Below, one piece after another: positions 1 through 6,594 of a stretch of 8,524 nucleotides of DNA. The translations under genes were made by a program, and so were the position numbers. The notes beneath the pieces were generated by a model that was not told the origin of the DNA, searched no databases, and saw only the letters and a program-made list of their open reading frames with translations. The first letter of the stretch is position 1. Every line of letters begins with the position of its first letter. Source of the DNA: an uncultured Gammaproteobacteria bacterium. GTDB lineage: Bacteria > Pseudomonadota > Gammaproteobacteria > CAIUAS01. The stretch is from assembly GCA_903897205.1 (NCBI GenBank), contig CAIUAS010000045.1:1-8524 (forward strand). Direction: 5' to 3'.

Positions 1-1452
1 ATCCATGAAAGGCACTTCTTTTAAGCGAAAAACAATTGTTTTTGGATCGGAGTGCGTGACTGCTAATGCGTGCTCGATTTTTTCCGCGACGCCAAAGAAA
101 AATGGCCCTTGAATCGAATAGATAAGTACATCTTCTGGTAAGTTAGCTACAGTGCTTTCACCTAATTCTTTTTGTAATTCAGCTTTGCTTTGTTTTTCGA
201 TAGTAACTGATTGATACATCCGTCTGATAAAAAATAACATCGCTAAAATTACGCCGATATTTACGGCAATGACAAGATTAGTAAATATGGTTAATAAAAA
301 TGTGGTTAATAAAACAATTATTTCATAACGTGGGGAATGTTTAAGCATGTAGATAAAATGCGATACATCACTCATATTATAAGCAACTACAAAGAGTATA
401 GCGGCTAGGACGCATAGTGGAACATAAGCGGCCAAGGGTGCTAATAATAAAATAACGACAATTAAAAAAATGGAGTGAACAATTGCTGCGAGAGGGCTGT
501 TGCCGCCGTTTCGGAGGTTTGCGGTTGTGCGCGCGATAGCGCCTGTCGCTGCAAAGCCGCCAAATAAGGGTGAGAAAATATTGGCTAGTCCTTGCCCAAT
601 TAATTCTTGATTGGAGTCATGACGTGTTCCTGCCATGCCATCAGCCGCGCTGGCGGATAATAATGATTCAATAGCCCCTAACAGCGCGATAGTAAACGCA
701 GGGCCAATTAAATCTAAAATCCGGTGAAAAGAAATTTTGGGAATAGCAAATTCAGGTAAGTGTTGAGAAATTCCGCCAAAAGTGCTGCCTAGCGTAGCAA
801 TGCCTTTAAAATGAAAAAACATTTGCATAGCGGTGGCAACTACCATTGCCACTAAAGGACCTGGAATATGTTTGATAATTCTTGGTGTGATGATTATTAA
901 TAATAAGCTTAGGCAGGCTAATGCGGTGGTGGCTAAATTAAGATTCGGTAATGCTTGAACTAAGAACCAGAACTTTTGATAAAAATGCGCCGCTAATGGC
1001 AGGTGCACAGATAAACCAAAAAAATCTTTCCATTCGCCTACAAAAATAATAACGCCTATTCCCGCCGTGAAACCTATAATAACCGAGTCGGGAATAAATT
1101 TAATAATACTGCCCAGTTTGGCGAGGCCCATAAGTATAAGCATGAAGCCAGCCAATAGAGATGCAATTTGCAAACCAACAACGCCGTAATGTGCGGTGAT
1201 GCTCGCTAAAATAACAATAAAAGCGCCAGTGGGGCCAGCAATTTGGATGCGGCTGCCGCCAAAAATACCAACAAATAGTGCGGCGATAATAGCGGTATAT
1301 AATCCTTGTTCTGGCTTAACACCGGATGCAATCGCAAAGGCCATGGCTAATGGCAAAGCCACGACACCGACAATTAAGCCGGCGATTATATTTGTTTGCC
1401 AGTTTTTAGCTTTGAATAATCCCGCTCGATATGATTCAACGATAGCTAGCAT
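1..1452 (-). CDS. SulP-family inorganic anion transporter, C-terminus beyond window
   Basis: This is a membrane transporter of the SulP/SLC26 family, whose members move sulfate, bicarbonate or dicarboxylates. The 484 codons present are open to the window edge. The family signature lies at residues of about 48-75, including GLYTAIIAALF and GSRIQIAGPTGAF, followed by many hydrophobic segments up to about residue 420. A cytoplasmic STAS domain then begins (VLIYSIQGPFFFG); the window cuts it at VPFMD, just at the loop that carries the family's Ser/Thr site, so roughly 70-90 residues are missing. The ATG at 1452 is preceded by GGGAG at good spacing. The gene starts 19 nt after the upstream hypothetical gene and has no visible promoter, so it is probably the last visible gene of the cyd operon. 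The substrate cannot be read from the sequence. DauA-type dicarboxylate transport and sulfate or bicarbonate transport are all possible. Confidence 0.93.
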   Translation of the reverse strand, partial: MLAIVESYRAGLFKAKNWQTNIIAGLIVGVVALPLAMAFAIASGVKPEQGLYTAIIAALFVGIFGGSRIQIAGPTGAFIVILASITAHYGVVGLQIASLLAGFMLILMGLAKLGSIIKFIPDSVIIGFTAGIGVIIFVGEWKDFFGLSVHLPLAAHFYQKFWFLVQALPNLNLATTALACLSLLLIIITPRIIKHIPGPLVAMVVATAMQMFFHFKGIATLGSTFGGISQHLPEFAIPKISFHRILDLIGPAFTIALLGAIESLLSASAADGMAGTRHDSNQELIGQGLANIFSPLFGGFAATGAIARTTANLRNGGNSPLAAIVHSIFLIVVILLLAPLAAYVPLCVLAAILFVVAYNMSDVSHFIYMLKHSPRYEIIVLLTTFLLTIFTNLVIAVNIGVILAMLFFIRRMYQSVTIEKQSKAELQKELGESTVANLPEDVLIYSIQGPFFFGVAEKIEHALAVTHSDPKTIVFRLKEVPFMD

Positions 1453-1471
1453 TTATTTCTCCCAGCTTAAA

Positions 1472-2170
1472 TTATTCACGACCGTTAATGTTATAGGGTT
1501 GTAGTTTTGGCGTTAATTGTGGCATGAAATGTGGTGTGGTGATAATCGCTTGTGGCAAAACAGTATGGATGAGCTTCTTTTCTGCTCTTTGATAATCTTC
1601 TAGGCATTCTTGTAAAGTTCTATTGGCCCTATTTTCGAAATGAATTAATATATTTGTTTTTAAGGGTTTGGTCTGATCTAATTCAACATATTTAATAACG
1701 CCATATAAATTTCTCCATTGGAAAATATCTAAATGGGGAAAGCGACCGGGTATGAAAGGAGCGCCTGTTAAAAAAAGATTGCGATGCGTGGTATTTATCA
1801 ACTGATCAAAGTGAGGGCCTAATAACTCAAGTTGTTCCGGCGTGATTAAAAATTCTATTGTTTGGCTCGGTGCTTCTAACATGAGCTCCAAGCGGTGATA
1901 AAACTCTTGGATAGGTTGTGGAGCCGATGGTTCTTGGTGCATTACAAAACTTGGCTTGGGTTGCGGTGGTTCTTTGGTTTTTTTACCTAATAAACCATAA
2001 TAATGCAGCGCATTTTCTAAGCGGGGTGATACGTAATTATAAAGTGCTTGTAAATAAAGCGGTGAATCAAATAATGCTGGGGGTAAAGGCTGGCCTCCTT
2101 CATAAGCTTTGATGATATCTTTTGCTACGTGCGGATATTTTATTAATCTTAATGAAGGTGAATTGGTCAT
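1472..2170 (-). CDS. Hypothetical soluble protein in the cyd operon
   Basis: I do not recognise this protein of 232 residues. It has no signal peptide and no membrane segment, so it should be cytoplasmic. An N-terminal helical part (about residues 1-65) leads into a Pro/Gln-rich linker (about 66-90, PPQPKP and SAPQP). A C-terminal mixed domain follows, with PEQLELLGPHFDQL, an aromatic stretch around FQWRNLYGVIKYVEL, and LQECLEDYQRAEKKL. Two starts are adjacent: GTG at 2173 and ATG at 2170. GAGG lies 5 nt before the GTG and 8 nt before the ATG, and I favour the ATG. The gene lies 38 nt after cydX and 19 nt before sulP, so it is probably cotranscribed with cytochrome bd. It is not YbgE, the usual cyd-operon neighbour in enterobacteria, which is a short membrane protein. 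Coding is supported by the long open frame, ribosome-binding site and tight packing; function is unknown. Confidence 0.85.
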   Translation of the reverse strand: MTNSPSLRLIKYPHVAKDIIKAYEGGQPLPPALFDSPLYLQALYNYVSPRLENALHYYGLLGKKTKEPPQPKPSFVMHQEPSAPQPIQEFYHRLELMLEAPSQTIEFLITPEQLELLGPHFDQLINTTHRNLFLTGAPFIPGRFPHLDIFQWRNLYGVIKYVELDQTKPLKTNILIHFENRANRTLQECLEDYQRAEKKLIHTVLPQAIITTPHFMPQLTPKLQPYNINGRE

Positions 2171-2208
2171 CACTATTACCTCGGTTAACTTTTATTTTAA
2201 GTCTGAGA

Positions 2209-2301
2209 TTAAGGTGTTTGCCTCAGCTCATACCAAACTGCGCTCAATATTGCAAAGCAGCATGCTAATGTAACTCCTAAAATCCAAGCGAAATACCACA
2301 T
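2209..2301 (-). CDS. cydX: Cytochrome bd oxidase small subunit CydX
   Basis: CydX is a single-span small subunit of the cytochrome bd quinol oxidase. In E. coli it binds CydA and stabilises the haem groups. The 30-residue product begins MWYFAWILGVTLACC, and its first nine residues are, from memory of the family, the same as those of E. coli CydX. One hydrophobic helix (about residues 3-23) is followed by a short polar tail containing a Glu (YELRQTP). The tail is shorter than in E. coli CydX (37 residues). The start codon lies 12 nt after the cydB stop, and AGGG precedes it by 8 nt, so it is clearly translated with cydB. The canonical cydA-cydB-cydX order and sequence match make the identity near certain despite the small size. 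Confidence 0.95.
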   Translation of the reverse strand: MWYFAWILGVTLACCFAILSAVWYELRQTP

Positions 2302-2313
2302 TTGATTAACCCT

Positions 2314-3456
2314 TTAATAAACAGAAGATGAATTTTTAGTAATATAATTATCGGTTACTTTACCGCGCAATACATAATATACCCAACTGGTATATAAAAG
2401 AATGATGGGTAAAAAGATAATGGTTGCAATTAACATAATGAATAAAGTTAATTGGCTGGATGAAGCATCCCAGACCATTAAGCTCATTTCAGGATGTATG
2501 TTGGAGGGTAAAATAAAAGGAAACATGCTTGCGCCAACCGTAGCGATAATGCCGCCAATGCTAAATGCGCTAGCTACAAAAGCAGTGCGATAATAATTAA
2601 ATTTAGTTAATAACAACGCAAATAAAGCGCCAGCAAAACCTGCAAGCGGTGCTAAGGTAAAAGCAGGATATTTTGTATAGTTAGTTAACCAGGCGCCCAC
2701 TTGCATGCTGACTTGTTTGTAAAGTGGGTTGGAAGGTTGATCGTGGGTAATAGCGCTGGTTAATACGTAACCTTTTAGTAAATAAGTAGTCCATAGTCCG
2801 GCGATTGCAAATAATATAATCAAAGCTACGGCGCTAATCATGGCATAACGTGCCGACCGTTTTTGAATAGCCCCTTCTGTTTTTATACTTAAAAATAAGC
2901 CGCCATGCATAATTAACATAGCTACGCTGACTAAGCCGCACAGTAAAGCGAATGGATTAAGCAGGCCAAGGAGGTTACCTGTATAAAATGAGCGCAAAGT
3001 ATCGTCAAAATAAAAGGGAACGCCTTGTAACACATTACCAATAGCGACGCCAAATAATAATGCGGGCATAAATCCACCTAAGAATAAGCAGATGTCCCAC
3101 ATTTTACGCCATTGTGGATTATCAATTTTAGCGCGGTATTTAAATCCGATGGGGCGAAGAATGAGGGCGAATAATACTAATAGCATGGCAAAGTAAAAGC
3201 CGGAGAAAGAAACGCTGTATATGGTAGGCCAGGCAGCAAAAATAGCGCCGCCACCTAATACCAGCCAAATTTGATTACCTTCCCACACGGCGCCAATTGA
3301 ATTTAATACGACGCGGCGTTCCAAGTCTTTTTTGGCAACACAATGTAGCAGCATTCCTACGCCCAAATCAAAGCCATCCGTTACCGCAAAACCAATTAAT
3401 AGGGTTCCGAGCAAAACCCACCAAATAACTCTTAAGGCTTCGTAATCTATAGGCAT
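2314..3456 (-). CDS. cydB: Cytochrome bd ubiquinol oxidase subunit II
   Basis: Subunit II of cytochrome bd oxidase is a multi-span inner-membrane protein that pairs with CydA and contributes to the proton path. The 380 residues compare with 379 in E. coli. Diagnostic stretches are visible: DYEALRVIWW and IGFAVTDGFDLGVGM near the N-terminus, GNQIW at 60-64, FAAWPTIYSVSFSGFYFAM, GNLLGLLNPFALL, NPLYKQV, MFPFILPS, and WDASSSQLTL near the C-terminus. One detail differs: the position equivalent to the acidic proton-path residue Asp58 of E. coli CydB is Glu59 here (WEGNQ rather than WDGNQ), a conservative change that keeps the charge. GAGAGG precedes the ATG by 8 nt. The gene follows cydA after 35 nt and is followed by cydX after 12 nt. 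Confidence 0.97.
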   Translation of the reverse strand: MPIDYEALRVIWWVLLGTLLIGFAVTDGFDLGVGMLLHCVAKKDLERRVVLNSIGAVWEGNQIWLVLGGGAIFAAWPTIYSVSFSGFYFAMLLVLFALILRPIGFKYRAKIDNPQWRKMWDICLFLGGFMPALLFGVAIGNVLQGVPFYFDDTLRSFYTGNLLGLLNPFALLCGLVSVAMLIMHGGLFLSIKTEGAIQKRSARYAMISAVALIILFAIAGLWTTYLLKGYVLTSAITHDQPSNPLYKQVSMQVGAWLTNYTKYPAFTLAPLAGFAGALFALLLTKFNYYRTAFVASAFSIGGIIATVGASMFPFILPSNIHPEMSLMVWDASSSQLTLFIMLIATIIFLPIILLYTSWVYYVLRGKVTDNYITKNSSSVY

Positions 3457-3491
3457 TATTTTTTCCTCTCATTCATTATTCTATTGATGCT

Positions 3492-5042
3492 TTAGTGATT
3501 TTGCGTAGAATTTTCTTTGTTCTGCAAAATATATTCTGGCCCTAGGCGAATATATTTCAGCATTAAATAAAGTTCTAAACAGGTGAGTAAGCTATAAAAA
3601 ACAGTAAATCCAACCACGCTAGTATAAAGTGCGCCAGTGCTTAATGAAGAGGCACCGAGGAAAGTAGGTAAAATTCCTTCGATGACCCAAGGTTGGCGAC
3701 CGTGTTCGGCAACAAACCAGCCTAATTCAGCAGCAAACCACGGAAGGGGCAAGCTTAAAACACATATCCATAGCAACCACGGTTTTAATTCTTTTTGTTT
3801 AGCTGTCATTACAAAAATACAGAGGAATAACCCGATGAAAAATAATCCGCACGCGACCATCAAACGGAAGCTCCAGAATAATGGCGTAACATTGGGCACG
3901 GTATCCCACGCAGCTTGTTGAATTTGAGCTGGGGTAGCATCGGTTACTTTATCGGTGTAACGTTTTAGTAATAAAGCATAGCCCAAATCATCGGAATATT
4001 GATTGAGCTGTGTTTGGGCGGCATGATCGTGTGGATTGACGAGCAGTGTTTGCAAAGCAGCATAGGCTTTAATGCCGCTATTAATTCTAACGGAGGCGTG
4101 TTGTACTAAATCATTAATTCCTAAAACGGGTTTATCAATCGAGCGGGTGGCGATCAGTCCTAATAAATAAGGGATTTTCACTGCATATTCAGTGGTGTGT
4201 GTTGCTTGATCCGGAAAACCTATTAAGTTAAAGCTGGCGGGCGCTTTTTCGGTTTGCCACATTCCTTCCATCGCAGCAATTTTCATTTGCTGATTTTCAT
4301 TAGCTAAATAACCACTTTCATCGCCTAATACAACAACAGATAAGGCTGACGCTAAGCCAAATGCGGCTGCTACGGCAATAGAACGTTTGGCTAAAGCAGT
4401 ATTTCGATTGCGTAATAAGTAATAAGCGCTGACGGCTAGAATAAAGATGGAGCCAGTCACATAACCGGCGCTAACCGTGTGGACAAATTTAGCTTGGGCA
4501 ACTGGATTAAATAATACCGCTGCAAAGTCACTCACTTCCATACGCATGGTGTGAAAATCAAAAAATGCGCCTACGGGGTGCTGCATCCAGCCGTTAGCAA
4601 TTAAAATCCATAAGGCAGATAAATTCGAACCCAACGCGACTAACCAGGTTACGGTTAAGTGGCCGCTTTTGGATAATTTATCCCAGCCGAAGAAAAACAA
4701 ACCGATAAAGGTACCTTCTAAAAAGAAGGCCATTAATCCTTCGATTGCTAAGGGTACGCCAAAAATATCGCCTACATAATGCGAGTAATAAGCCCAGTTG
4801 GTGCCAAATTGGAACTCCATGGTAATGCCGGTGGCAACGCCCATGGCAAAGTTAATCCCAAAGAGCGTTCCCCAGAATTTGGTCATATCGCGCCAAATAG
4901 TGCGGCCCGTCATGACGTAAACGGTTTCCATGATGCCTAATAACACGGACATGCCGAGGGTCAGTGGCACAAAGATAAAATGAAACATGGCTGTTAAGCC
5001 GAATTGTAAGCGTGAAAGTTCTACGACGTCGAGGTTTATCAT
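3492..5042 (-). CDS. cydA: Cytochrome bd ubiquinol oxidase subunit I, long Q-loop type
   Basis: Subunit I of the cytochrome bd terminal oxidase oxidises quinol at the outer face of the inner membrane and reduces oxygen to water on haems b558, b595 and d. The 516 residues compare with 522 in E. coli. Numbering runs two residues ahead of E. coli, and the ligands are in place: His21 (E. coli H19), His188 (H186) and Met395 (M393). Proton-path acids Glu101 and Glu109 and quinol-site residues Lys254 and Glu259 are also present. GRQPW stands at 448-452. The Q-loop is the long, E. coli-like form, with no gap relative to E. coli between the DESGY motif and Glu259. The start is fixed by alignment of VELSRLQF. 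No strong Shine-Dalgarno precedes it, but the CydP-like gene stops 5 nt upstream, so translational coupling is plausible. Regulation is probably by FNR through the box at 5269-5282. Confidence 0.98.
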   Translation of the reverse strand: MINLDVVELSRLQFGLTAMFHFIFVPLTLGMSVLLGIMETVYVMTGRTIWRDMTKFWGTLFGINFAMGVATGITMEFQFGTNWAYYSHYVGDIFGVPLAIEGLMAFFLEGTFIGLFFFGWDKLSKSGHLTVTWLVALGSNLSALWILIANGWMQHPVGAFFDFHTMRMEVSDFAAVLFNPVAQAKFVHTVSAGYVTGSIFILAVSAYYLLRNRNTALAKRSIAVAAAFGLASALSVVVLGDESGYLANENQQMKIAAMEGMWQTEKAPASFNLIGFPDQATHTTEYAVKIPYLLGLIATRSIDKPVLGINDLVQHASVRINSGIKAYAALQTLLVNPHDHAAQTQLNQYSDDLGYALLLKRYTDKVTDATPAQIQQAAWDTVPNVTPLFWSFRLMVACGLFFIGLFLCIFVMTAKQKELKPWLLWICVLSLPLPWFAAELGWFVAEHGRQPWVIEGILPTFLGASSLSTGALYTSVVGFTVFYSLLTCLELYLMLKYIRLGPEYILQNKENSTQNH

Positions 5043-5047
5043 AATTA

Positions 5048-5206
5048 TTATTTCGTTTGAGTGATAAGATGTTGGATAATATCGTTAGAGTGCAAATTTT
5101 TATCAAGTGGGTGAGCAAAGCAGAGAGCCCATAATAGATAGAGCAGGCTAAGCTTCACTGTTAACAGCAGAACAATTTCCCACTTTAGAGTTAATCGCTT
5201 AAACAT
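5048..5206 (-). CDS. cydP: Small membrane protein resembling cytochrome oxidase subunit CydP
   Basis: This 52-residue protein is encoded just upstream of cydA. The N-terminus is basic (MFKRLTLKWE), a single hydrophobic helix spans about residues 11-30 (IVLLLTVKLS, LLYLLWALCF), and AHP marks the helix end before a polar tail. The pattern of Arg/Lys residues, EI, hydrophobic residues, KL, LYLLWA, F and HP is, from memory, that of the CydP putative small subunits found upstream of cydAB in other gammaproteobacteria; their role is not firmly established. The gene ends in tandem TAA codons 5 nt before the cydA ATG and lies within the transcript predicted from the FNR-dependent promoter. The ATG at 5206 lacks a clear ribosome-binding site, and no alternative in-frame start is available because TAA stands two codons upstream. 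The family assignment rests on pattern and position only. Confidence 0.72.
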   Translation of the reverse strand: MFKRLTLKWEIVLLLTVKLSLLYLLWALCFAHPLDKNLHSNDIIQHLITQTK

Positions 5207-5240
5207 AAGTTATTTTTTAGGATAAATTTTCATTGCAGGC

Positions 5241-5246
5241 ATTATA
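5241..5246 (-). promoter_or_regulatory. -10 box of the cyd operon promoter
   Basis: Read on the minus strand this is TATAAT, a perfect sigma-70 -10 hexamer, preceded by TCTC. It predicts transcription starting near 5234, about 28 nt before the CydP-like start codon and 192 nt before cydA. No good -35 hexamer stands at the usual spacing, as expected for a promoter that depends on an activator bound at -41.5. Confidence 0.75.
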
Positions 5247-5268
5247 GAGAAAGCCAGGGTTAAAAACA

Positions 5269-5282
5269 TTGATCTAGATCAA
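5269..5282 (-). promoter_or_regulatory. FNR/Anr box activating the cyd operon
   Basis: The sequence TTGATCTAGATCAA matches the FNR consensus TTGAT-N4-ATCAA at all ten positions and is a perfect palindrome. Its centre (5275.5) lies 41.5 bp upstream of the start predicted from the -10 box at 5246-5241, which is the class II FNR activation position. The fnr gene immediately upstream encodes a regulator with the FNR-type recognition helix. The inference is oxygen-limited induction of cytochrome bd. Confidence 0.85.
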
Positions 5283-5363
5283 GTTAAGCTTGATTAATTA
5301 AGCTTATGATTGATTCTATAGGAAGTCTTCCTGGCAAGCAAAATACTAGGTTTGGCAAAGGGA

Positions 5364-6077
5364 CTACTTATTACCAGTCGCCAATGCCTTTAAGGCGGGG
5401 ATTTTTAATAGTTCTATCGAACGATGATGTACCGCTAACAGTCCCTGTCTTTTCAGGTGATGAATAATTCTGCTAATTGTTTCCATGGCTAACCCTAAAT
5501 GATTGCCAATATCATGCCTTGACATGGGTAAGTCAAATATGCGCTTTAGGCCAGCGCTTCGATTTAACCGTGCGCTGACATTCAATAAAAATGCGATGAC
5601 TCTTTGTTGGGTGTCCGTGAAATGTATGCACGTATCGATAGTTAAGCGTTGACTGGCAAGCGCTAATAGCTGATGTTGCAAGCCTGAGTGAGTTTTACTC
5701 ATTTGCATCAAGTGAGTAAAAGGGAGTTCGCAGATTGAAGTTTCGGTCAAGGCAATGATTGAGTGAGGATATTTTTGGGTGGAGATGGCTTCAAAACCTA
5801 TGACTTCGCCTGGTAGATAAAAACCAAATACTTGCTCGTTGCCAGCCGTATTAATGGTCACACTTTTAACGGCACCAGCACGAATAGCATAAAAATTTTG
5901 AAAAAAATCACCTGGCTGATGCAGTATTTCACCACGACTAAAAATTCTACGGTGCTTAACTAAAGCCTCTAAGTCTTTTAATTCTCGTTCAGTTAAACCC
6001 ATGGGCAAGCAAAATTGCGTTAAGGCGCAGGTTGCGCAAGTGGTTTGCAGTTGGTCGGTCGCTTTTTTAGGTGGCAT
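5364..6077 (-). CDS. fnr: FNR-type oxygen-sensing transcriptional regulator
   Basis: FNR is a CRP-family activator and repressor that dimerises and binds DNA when an oxygen-labile [4Fe-4S] cluster is intact. The 237-residue product carries the N-terminal cysteine set C14-X2-C17-X5-C23 and the distal C116 (aligned to C20, C23, C29 and C122 of E. coli), so it can probably hold the cluster. The cyclic-nucleotide-binding-like beta-roll covers about residues 40-125. The dimer helix follows, with Asp148 at the position of E. coli Asp154, and then the helix-turn-helix at about 186-210. The recognition helix ETISR (Glu199, Ser202, Arg203) matches E. coli E209, S212 and R213, which read TTGAT half-sites. 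It lies directly upstream of the cyd promoter, on the same strand, and that promoter has a perfect FNR box. Upstream spacing contains no strong ribosome-binding site; the ATG is chosen for the family-like N-terminus. Confidence 0.95.
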   Translation of the reverse strand: MPPKKATDQLQTTCATCALTQFCLPMGLTERELKDLEALVKHRRIFSRGEILHQPGDFFQNFYAIRAGAVKSVTINTAGNEQVFGFYLPGEVIGFEAISTQKYPHSIIALTETSICELPFTHLMQMSKTHSGLQHQLLALASQRLTIDTCIHFTDTQQRVIAFLLNVSARLNRSAGLKRIFDLPMSRHDIGNHLGLAMETISRIIHHLKRQGLLAVHHRSIELLKIPALKALATGNK

Positions 6078-6111
6078 CGAATAATTTTAAGCATGGTTTA
6101 TCTTAGTTGCC

Positions 6112-6117
6112 ATTATA
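6112..6117 (-). promoter_or_regulatory. Candidate -10 box for fnr
   Basis: The minus strand reads TATAAT here, 34 nt before the fnr start codon, predicting transcription from about 6105. The -35 region at 16-18 bp spacing is poor (CGAGCT), so the promoter may be weak or activator-dependent. Support is a single perfect hexamer in AT-rich DNA. Confidence 0.4.
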
Positions 6118-6219
6118 GTAAGTTTTTGTGGAAAAGCTCGCTTTTTTCCAGAGTTAATTGATGAAAATAGCTATGATAAGAATAGGGTTGCTTAGGTTAC
6201 ATTTTGGCGATTAAGCGCC

Positions 6220-6412
6220 TTGAAAAATCAATCAACAATAGCTATCCACATACTTTCGGAAATTTTGCCTGATTTATTGGAGGATAATCCAAAATTGGAA
6301 ATACAGTTAAAACATGGTGTCTCGCGTAAGATTGCGGAAGAAGTTAGTAATTTATCTTTGGATATTGGAATTGTAGCTAACCCCCAGTGAACATCCTGAT
6401 AGATTCAATTGA
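6220..6412 (+). pseudogene. Remnant of a LysR-type regulator, effector-binding domain
   Basis: A plus-strand reading frame from 6220 encodes a fragment with the pattern of the start of a LysR substrate-binding domain: STIAIHILSEILPDLLEDNP, KLEIQLKHGVSRKIAEEV, then LDIGIVANP. It stops at TGA 6388-6390. Skipping one C in the CCCCC run at 6381-6385 restores the family pattern (NP-SEHPD, compare the usual NPxxHPD) for eight more codons before TGA at 6410-6412. The N-terminal DNA-binding domain and most of the effector domain are absent, and I could read no remnant of them in the flanks. This is a decayed gene, on the opposite strand to its neighbours. Calling it LysR is from pattern recognition alone. 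Confidence 0.6.
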
Positions 6413-6499
6413 ATATGCGGGTTAGCTTAAGATAAAGTGAGGGTTGTGGCAATTTTTTTGATTATACTTGTCACATTTGGATAATGGTAAAAAAGTACA

Positions 6500-6537
6500 C
6501 AGGGCTTTTTTTCGGGAAGTTATGAAAAGTGGCCCTG
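6500..6537 (-). terminator. Possible terminator of the LRR gene
   Basis: CAGGGC at 6500-6505 and GCCCTG at 6532-6537 are inverted repeats. The stem can extend inward as AGGGCTTTT pairing with AAAAG and CCCT across a 3-nt bulge. On the minus strand the stem is followed by a T run at 6494-6489. It lies 58 nt past the LRR stop codon. The loop is long and a few bases separate the stem from the T run, so the call is weak. Confidence 0.35.
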
Positions 6538-6594
6538 CCAAACGAGAGTAAAAGTTGCCAGTGGTATCTACTGAGCTTTGTGTAATAAATATTG

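Larger units (their letters stand above)
6078..6594. other. 517-base stretch without an intact gene
   Basis: Between fnr and the LRR gene I see the fnr upstream region (about 6078-6150), an imperfect hairpin at 6129-6150, the LysR remnant at 6220-6412, and a hairpin at 6500-6537 downstream of the LRR gene. The remainder (6413-6499 and 6538-6594) carries only short frames, all interrupted by stops, and nothing I can name. It reads as a region of gene decay. Confidence 0.6.

Noticed and set aside
1196..1504. Plus-strand open frame of 102 codons inside the sulP gene
   Set aside because: It is antisense to the clearly recognised SulP N-terminal signature and has no family resemblance.
4852..5118. 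An 88-codon minus-strand frame overlapping the start of cydA
   Set aside because: It is an alternate frame of cydA and of the CydP-like gene, and its Arg-rich middle is a frame-shifted reading of the conserved cydA start.
5283..5312. Repeated TTAAGCTT near the FNR box as a terminator or paired operator
   Set aside because: The repeats are short, AT-rich and imperfect, with no T run; chance is the simpler explanation.
6129..6150. Hairpin TGGAAAAGC-TC-GCTTTTTTCCA as a terminator
   Set aside because: The loop is very short, the arms need a 2-nt bulge, and no gene ends nearby on the plus strand; it may simply be part of the fnr upstream region.
6158..6171. Possible FNR box upstream of fnr (TTGATGAAAATAGC)
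   Set aside because: Only one half-site matches; the second half shares two of five bases, too weak to claim autoregulation.
6463..6552. Plus-strand run of about 29 codons after the LysR remnant
   Set aside because: It is too short and has no recognisable family pattern or start signal.
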